This document shows positions 12,901-16,857 of a DNA stretch of 16,857 bases, piece after piece. Each line of letters starts with the position of its first letter. Position 1 is the stretch's first letter. This DNA is from Micromonospora_J zhanjiangensis. Its GTDB lineage: Bacteria; Actinomycetota; Actinomycetes; Mycobacteriales; Micromonosporaceae. Made by a program: the position numbers and the translations under genes. The notes under the pieces are model-generated. The model made no database searches. It was not told the DNA's origin and saw only the letters and a program-made list of their open reading frames with translations. Location: contig NZ_JBHSBN010000051.1 in the NCBI RefSeq assembly GCF_042650605.1, positions 1 through 16,857 of the forward strand, in the 5' to 3' direction.

Positions 12901-15369
12901 CGCGGGCTGGCCGAACTGGCCCGTGACGGGGACGCCGTCGACGCCGACATCTACCTCACCTGGGAGAACCGGCCGGAGGACTTCGACGTCGCGGCGGCCG
13001 CCCTGGGCGAGGTCATCGCCGCGCACCCGCTGCCGCCGCGGGTCCGCCGGATCACCGCCACCGCCGCGGGCCGCGGTGGGGCGGTGATGCACCACCACTT
13101 CACGTTCCGTGCCGCGCCGGACGGGATGGTCGAGGATCGGTTGATCCGTGGCCTGCACCCGTACATCGCGCAGCGGATGCAGCTGGAACGGCTGCACAAG
13201 TTCGACCTGACCCGGCTGCCGTCGGCGGACGAGGAGGTCTACCTGTTCCAGTGCGTGGCCCGGCAGAACCCGTCCGACCAGCGGCTCGTCGCGTTCGCCC
13301 AGGTGCGTGACCTGACCGCGCTGCGCGAGCAGGACGGCCGGTTGGTGGCGCTGCCGACCACCGAGGACACCGTCGCGGCCTGCCTCGACTCGATCCGCCG
13401 CGCCCAGGCGCAGCGCCCGTCGAAGAGCCGCTTCCCGACCAACCGGATCGTCATCTACGTCTGGCCGCCGAGCGAACTCACCCGCGAGGAGATGGAGACG
13501 ATCGCCGGTCGGGTCCGCCCGACCACCGGGGGCGCCGAACTGGAGGAGATCCTGTTCATCGCGCGGCAGCGCGACCGCCGCACCGGCGAGCTGACCAAGA
13601 TCGGCGTACGGATCGTCTTCGACGTCACCGGCGGGGTCACGCTGACCGTCGGCGAGCCGCCGGTCGAGGCGGTCGAGCCACTGGACGACTACCGGCTGAA
13701 GGTGCTGCGGGCCAGCAGCCGCAACACGGTCTACCCCTACGAGCTGACCGGGCTGCTCGGCGAGTTCGTCGAGCACGACCTCGACGAGCGGCATGTGCTC
13801 GTGCCGGTGGACCGGCCCAAGGGGCGCAACAGCGCGGCGATCGTCGCCGGCGTGGTCACCACCCCCACCACGCGGCATCCGCAGGGTGTCACCCGGGTCG
13901 TGCTGCTCGGCGACCCGACCAAGTCGCTCGGCGCCCTGTCCGAGCCGGAGTGCCGGCGGGTGATCGCCGCCCTCGACCTGGCCGAGCGGATGCGGGTGCC
14001 GCTGGAGTGGTACGCGCTGTCCGCCGGGGCCCGGATCTCGATGACGTCGGGCACCGAGAACATGGACTGGGTGGCGGCTGCGCTCAAGCGGATCGTCGAG
14101 TTCACCCAGGACGGCGGCGAGATCAACATCGTCGTGGCGGGCATCAACGTCGGCGCGCAGCCGTACTGGAACGCCGAGGCGACGATGCTCATGCACACCA
14201 AGGGCATCCTGGTGATGACGCCGGACTCGGCGATGGTGCTCACCGGCAAGCAGTCGCTCGACTTCTCCGGCGGGGTGTCCGCCGAGGACAACTTCGGCAT
14301 CGGCGGCTACGACCGGGTGATGGGTCCGAACGGGCAGGCCCAGTACTGGGCGCCGGACCTGCCGGCCGCGCGGGACGTCCTGATGGCGCACTACGACCAC
14401 ACGTACGTGGTGGCCGGTGAGGCCGGGCCGCGCCCGGCGGTCAGCACCGACCCGGTCGACCGGGACATCTCGACCTTCCCGCACGTGGTGGCCGACAGCG
14501 ATTTCAGCACGGTCGGCGAGATCTTCTCGGCCCGGGCCAACCCGGACCGCAAGAAGCCGTTCGACATCCGTACGGTGATGCGCGCCCTGGCCGACCAGGA
14601 CCACCCGGTGCTGGAGCGGTGGGCGGGCATGGCCGACGCGGAGACCGCGGTGGTGCAGGACGTGCATCTCGGCGGCCGGCCGGTGTGCCTGCTCGGCATC
14701 GAGTCGCGGTCGGTGCCGCGGCACGGTTTCCCGCCCACCGACGGGCCGGACACCTACACCGCGGGTACGTTGTTCCCGCGCTCGTCGAAGAAGGCCGCGC
14801 GGGCGATCAACGCGGCCAGCGGCAACCGGCCCCTGGTCGTGCTGGCGAACCTGTCCGGCTTCGACGGCTCCCCGGAGTCGATGCGCAAGCTGCAACTGGA
14901 GTACGGCGCCGAGATCGGCCGGGCGATCGTGAACTTCCGCGGGCCCATCGTGTTCTGCGTGATTTCGCGGTACCACGGCGGCGCGTTCGTGGTGTTCTCG
15001 AAGGCGTTGAACCCGAACATGACCGTGCTGGCGCTGGAGGGCTCGTTCGCCTCGGTGCTCGGCGGCGCGCCCGCCGCCGCGGTGGTCTTCGCCAATGACG
15101 TCAACGCCCGCACCGCCGCCGATCCCCGGGTACGGGACCTGGAGGTCCGGGCCGGGGCCGCCACCGGCACCGAGCGCGCCACGTTGACCGCCGAACTGGA
15201 CGAGTTGCGCGCCTCGGTCCGGGCCGAGAAGCTCGGCGAGGTGGCCACCGAGTTCGACCGGGTGCACAGCATCCAGCGCGCGGTGCAGGTCGGCTCGGTC
15301 GACGCGGTGGTGAGCGTCGCCGAACTCCGGCCGCGTGTCATCGCCGCCATCGGGGCGCCCGCGCGCTGA
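9907..15369 (+). CDS. Single-chain biotin-dependent acyl-CoA carboxylase with eukaryotic-ACC-like architecture (BC-BCCP-central-CT)
   Basis: An 1,820-residue enzyme expected to carboxylate an acyl-CoA, using ATP and bicarbonate. The GTG at 9907 follows GAAGGGG at 8 nt and directly precedes the biotin carboxylase N-terminus (VAIVNRGEAAMRL). Domain order: biotin carboxylase 1-450, with GGGGRG at 167-172, DCSVQRRNQK ending at Lys242, and E294/N296/R298/E302 of the EVNTR-x-QVEH site; a linker about 495-585; the biotin carrier with EAMKM, biotin on Lys621; a helical and mixed middle about 660-1270, containing LHPYIAQRM at 1083-1091 as in the acetyl-CoA carboxylase central region; then carboxyltransferase N-lobe (SAGARI, 1372-1377; IGGYDRVM...NGQAQY) and C-lobe (GTLFPRSS from 1620; HGGAFVV from 1690). 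It resembles the bacterial YCC-type single-chain carboxylases. The substrate is unknown. No companion subunit gene is adjacent. Confidence 0.93.
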   Translation: MFTRVAIVNRGEAAMRLIHAVRELAAETGTRIETVALHTDVDRTATFVREADVAYDLGPASTRPYLNHAVLERALVETGADAAWVGWGFVAEDPAFAELCEKVGVTFVGPDAEAMRKLGDKIGAKLIAEEVGVPVAPWSRGPVGSLDAAVAAANRIGYPLMLKATAGGGGRGIRVVRSDAELADAYERTSQEAARAFGSGVVFLERLVTGARHVEVQVIADGQGTAWALGVRDCSVQRRNQKVIEESASPVLGPEQVAELKSSAERLAVAVGYRGAATVEFLYHPGERLFAFLEVNTRLQVEHPITEATTGFDLVKAQLHVAAGGRLQGTPPVERGHAIEARLNAEDPDRDFAPSPGRITRLDLPAGPGIRVDTGVSEGDTIPADFDSMIAKIIAYGRDRDEALGRLRRAMADTTVVIEGGATNKSFVLDLLDQPEVIDASADTGWIDRVRAEGRLVAHRHSAVALAAAAIEAYEEEERAERQRLLSTAAGGRPQVQHRSGRPLDLKLRGVGYRMRVARVGAHRFRVGIEVGEEVRTADVELDRFDRHTGQIAVNGVRYRLLTGTHGPVHLVEVDGVTHRVSRDEGGVVRSPMPALVVATPVPVGAEVEAGAPVLVLEAMKMETVLRAPFRARLKETAVSVGSQVEAGAPLLRLEPLVDGDAAATAGPTGPTVELELPAAPVDVPGRERTARGQDGLRGLLLGFDVDPHDERRVLDDYLDARRAVARDGHRQLAEEIDLCNVFTDLAELSRNRPTGEDGAGSRLHSAREYFHTYLQSLDVERAGLPEAFRARLAKVLEHYGVTDLERSPELEAAVFRIFLAQQRGAADATVIATLLRAWLRESPPQDSLREPAGLALERLVAATQVRFPAIADLARGVVFAWFAQPLLRRNRARVYARVREHLRHLDAHPDAPDRAERIAEMVRSTEPLVRLLGQRLVRDHLDNAVMLEVLTRRYYGNKALTAVRTRTVAGCAFVVAERADSSVVSAGVRFEALGDALRGLAELARDGDAVDADIYLTWENRPEDFDVAAAALGEVIAAHPLPPRVRRITATAAGRGGAVMHHHFTFRAAPDGMVEDRLIRGLHPYIAQRMQLERLHKFDLTRLPSADEEVYLFQCVARQNPSDQRLVAFAQVRDLTALREQDGRLVALPTTEDTVAACLDSIRRAQAQRPSKSRFPTNRIVIYVWPPSELTREEMETIAGRVRPTTGGAELEEILFIARQRDRRTGELTKIGVRIVFDVTGGVTLTVGEPPVEAVEPLDDYRLKVLRASSRNTVYPYELTGLLGEFVEHDLDERHVLVPVDRPKGRNSAAIVAGVVTTPTTRHPQGVTRVVLLGDPTKSLGALSEPECRRVIAALDLAERMRVPLEWYALSAGARISMTSGTENMDWVAAALKRIVEFTQDGGEINIVVAGINVGAQPYWNAEATMLMHTKGILVMTPDSAMVLTGKQSLDFSGGVSAEDNFGIGGYDRVMGPNGQAQYWAPDLPAARDVLMAHYDHTYVVAGEAGPRPAVSTDPVDRDISTFPHVVADSDFSTVGEIFSARANPDRKKPFDIRTVMRALADQDHPVLERWAGMADAETAVVQDVHLGGRPVCLLGIESRSVPRHGFPPTDGPDTYTAGTLFPRSSKKAARAINAASGNRPLVVLANLSGFDGSPESMRKLQLEYGAEIGRAIVNFRGPIVFCVISRYHGGAFVVFSKALNPNMTVLALEGSFASVLGGAPAAAVVFANDVNARTAADPRVRDLEVRAGAATGTERATLTAELDELRASVRAEKLGEVATEFDRVHSIQRAVQVGSVDAVVSVAELRPRVIAAIGAPAR

Positions 15370-15374
15370 CCGGT

Positions 15375-15387
15375 CCGCCGCGGGCGG
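15375..15387 (+). terminator. Small hairpin after the carboxylase stop, possible weak terminator
   Basis: CCGCC (15375-15379) pairs with GGCGG (15383-15387) around a 3-nt loop, 6 nt after the TGA. The following GAATGTTTCC is only mildly T-rich. The stem is short, so this is a weak call. Confidence 0.25.
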
Positions 15388-15404
15388 TGAATGTTTCCTC
15401 CATA

Positions 15405-15433
15405 TTGACACCCTGCTATGTATGACTCATTCT
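15405..15433 (+). promoter_or_regulatory. Sigma-70-like promoter of the GH54 gene
   Basis: A consensus TTGACA at 15405-15410 is followed, after a 17-nt spacer, by CATTCT at 15428-15433, which keeps the key A2 and T6 of the -10 box. The surroundings are unusually AT-rich for this genome. Transcription would start near 15440, leaving a leader of about 150 nt before the GH54 start codon. Confidence 0.5.
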
Positions 15434-15448
15434 CGTAGGGCGCGGGAC

Positions 15449-15483
15449 GGCCGATGGTCGCGACGAAACGGCGACCGTCGGCC
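15449..15483 (+). other. Strong hairpin in the leader of the GH54 gene
   Basis: Arms 15449-15461 and 15471-15483 pair over 13 bp with a single U-G wobble, closing a 9-nt loop (GACGAAACG). It lies 79 nt after the carboxylase stop and 110 nt before the GH54 ATG, just downstream of the predicted promoter. It may be a terminator for the carboxylase transcript, a 5' stabilising stem, or a regulatory element. There is no U run after it. Confidence 0.55.
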
Positions 15484-15593
15484 CGGTGCGGCCACTGGGA
15501 GGCTCCGACCCCTGCTCGGACGTGCAGGCGTCGCTGATCGCCCACATCACCCCGCGGTCATGCGCGTTCGCGCCGACCAGAGGAGTCATACAC

Positions 15594-16857
15594 ATGCCCA
15601 GGAGGCTAAGGCGGCCCGGGATCACGGTGCTCGCCCTCACGTCGACCCTGCTCGTCAGCATCGGATCGGTGGTCGGCTCCGCCACGCCGACCCGGGCGGC
15701 GGCCAACCAGTCGTGCGACATCTACGCGGCCGGCGGGACGCCGTGCGTGGCCGCGCACAGCACCACCCGCGCCCTGTACGGCTCCTACAACGGCCCGCTG
15801 TACCAGGTCCGGCGCTCGTCGGACAACACCACCCGGGACATCGGCGTGCTGGCCGCCGGCGGGGTGGTCAACGCCGCGACGCAGGACTCGTTCTGCGCCG
15901 GCACGTCCTGCCTGATCACCGTCCTGTATGACCAGTCCGGCCGGGGCAACCACCTCACGCAGGCGCCCAAGGGCACCTGGTCCGGCCCCGGCCCGGGCGG
16001 GGTGGACAACCTCGCCGACGCGAAGGCGGCCCCGATCACCGTCGGCGGGCAGAAGGCGTACGGCGTCTACGTCTCCCCCGGCACCGGCTACCGCAACAAC
16101 CACACCAACGGCGTCGCCACCGGTGACCAGCCGGAGGGCATCTACGCCGTGGTCGACGGCGTGCACTACAACAACTGGTGCTGCTTCGACTACGGCAACG
16201 CGCAGACCACCAACACCGCCGACTCGCCCGCCATCATGGAGACCGTCTACTTCGGCGCCGACCGGCAGTGGGGTTATGGCGACGGCAACGGCCCCTGGGT
16301 GATGGGCGACCTGGAGTGGGGACTGTTCTCCGGCCAGAACCAGGGCTACAACCGGAATCCCTCCCTCAACTACCGCTTCGTGACGGCCGTCGTCAAGGGC
16401 GAGTCGAATCACTGGGCCATCCGCAGTGGGAACGCGCAGACCGGCGGGCTGTCCACCACGTTCGACGGGCCGCGCCCGGCCGGCTACCACCCGATGAAGA
16501 AGCAGGGGGCGATCCTGCTCGGCATCGGTGGCGACAACAGCGTCTCCGGCGCCGGCACGTTCTACGAAGGGGTGCTGACCTCCGGCTACCCCTCCAACGC
16601 CACCGAGGAGGCCGTCCAGGCCAACATCACGGCTGCCGGCTACGCCCCGCCCGGCGGCGGTCCGACCACGCCGCCGACCACCCCGCCGCCGGCCGGCGGC
16701 CAGCAGATCGTGGGCGGCCAGTCCGGCCGATGCGTCGACGTACCGAACGGCAGCACCAGCAACGGCACCCAGGTCCAACTCTGGGACTGCGGCAACGCCA
16801 CCAGCCAACGCTGGACCGCCACCACCGGCAAGCAACTGCAGGTGTACGGCAACAAGT
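15594..16857 (+). CDS. abfB: Secreted GH54 alpha-L-arabinofuranosidase with C-terminal ricin-type lectin domain, partial
   Basis: The first 421 residues are visible; the gene runs off the window. It should release terminal L-arabinofuranose from arabinan and arabinoxylan outside the cell. The ATG at 15594 has AGAGGAG 8 nt upstream and begins a signal peptide (RRLRR, hydrophobic 10-28, cleavage likely after A35-A-A37). The GH54 catalytic domain (about 38-350) has CDIYAAGGTPCVAAHSTTRALY, YDQSGRGNHLTQAP, the adjacent cysteines of NNWCCFDYG, and both catalytic acids by alignment from memory with the Aspergillus enzyme: nucleophile Glu241 (GDLEWGLFSG) and acid/base Asp314 (GIGGDNS). A Pro/Thr linker (352-369) leads to a ricin-type lectin domain (SGRCVDVPNG...QLWDC...SQRW). 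Fungal GH54 enzymes carry a CBM42 there instead. Confidence 0.93.
   Translation, partial: MPRRLRRPGITVLALTSTLLVSIGSVVGSATPTRAAANQSCDIYAAGGTPCVAAHSTTRALYGSYNGPLYQVRRSSDNTTRDIGVLAAGGVVNAATQDSFCAGTSCLITVLYDQSGRGNHLTQAPKGTWSGPGPGGVDNLADAKAAPITVGGQKAYGVYVSPGTGYRNNHTNGVATGDQPEGIYAVVDGVHYNNWCCFDYGNAQTTNTADSPAIMETVYFGADRQWGYGDGNGPWVMGDLEWGLFSGQNQGYNRNPSLNYRFVTAVVKGESNHWAIRSGNAQTGGLSTTFDGPRPAGYHPMKKQGAILLGIGGDNSVSGAGTFYEGVLTSGYPSNATEEAVQANITAAGYAPPGGGPTTPPTTPPPAGGQQIVGGQSGRCVDVPNGSTSNGTQVQLWDCGNATSQRWTATTGKQLQVYGNK

Noticed and set aside
9859..15411. An 1,850-codon open frame on the minus strand opposite the carboxylase
   Set aside because: It mirrors the carboxylase codons in GC-rich DNA and gives Arg/Gly/Asp/His-rich text with no domain, no signal and no start context. 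The plus strand has complete catalytic motifs.
15335..15931. A 198-codon plus-strand frame spanning the carboxylase end and the GH54 start
   Set aside because: It overlaps the GH54 signal peptide and catalytic domain in another frame and has no domain of its own.
15606..16835. A 409-codon minus-strand frame opposite the GH54 gene
   Set aside because: It is Val/Gly/Ala/Arg-rich shadow text. The plus frame has catalytic acids, a signal peptide and a ribosome-binding site.

Overview
The window is high-GC DNA with GTG starts, tight translational overlaps and an IdeR/DmdR-type iron box. This points to an actinomycete. The secreted, ricin-lectin-tagged carbohydrate-active proteins suggest a soil saprophyte such as a Micromonosporaceae member, but the genus is inference. 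All real genes are protein-coding. I found no tRNA, rRNA, CRISPR array, insertion sequence or phage gene.

Layout. (1) Positions 3-185 hold the last 60 residues of a ricin-type (CBM13-like) lectin protein that enters from the left, followed by a strong hairpin at 211-244. (2) Positions 359-4762 (+) form a tightly packed operon: sugar-type ABC lipoprotein, two MalF/MalG-type permeases and a mandelate-racemase-subgroup enolase-superfamily enzyme. A convergent FadR/FCD-type GntR regulator (4759-5529, -) overlaps the operon's last gene by 4 bp. (3) Positions 5593-9650 (-) form an iron-siderophore importer operon in the order permease, permease, ATPase, lipoprotein. It reads leftward from a near-consensus iron box at 9672-9690. 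(4) Positions 9907-15369 (+) encode one 1,820-residue protein that fuses biotin carboxylase, biotin carrier, an acetyl-CoA-carboxylase-like central region and both lobes of a carboxyltransferase, like a eukaryotic acetyl-CoA carboxylase. A perfect 8-bp-arm inverted repeat lies upstream at 9762-9780. (5) Positions 15594 to the window end (+) encode a secreted GH54 alpha-L-arabinofuranosidase with a C-terminal ricin-type lectin domain, cut by the window edge. A sigma-70-like promoter and a 13-bp-stem hairpin precede it.

How the parts work together. The sugar operon looks like an uptake and dehydration module for an unidentified sugar acid or related ligand. It has no ATPase of its own, which fits the actinobacterial habit of sharing one ATPase between sugar importers. 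Its GntR neighbour is the likely local regulator, and a TGG-N6-CCA dyad occurs both at the start of the regulator gene and in the operon's promoter region. The iron operon is a separate, iron-repressed unit. The single-chain carboxylase stands alone; its acyl-CoA substrate cannot be read from the sequence. The carboxylase is the most unusual gene here, and the sugar-acid locus is the most plausible uncharacterised pathway.
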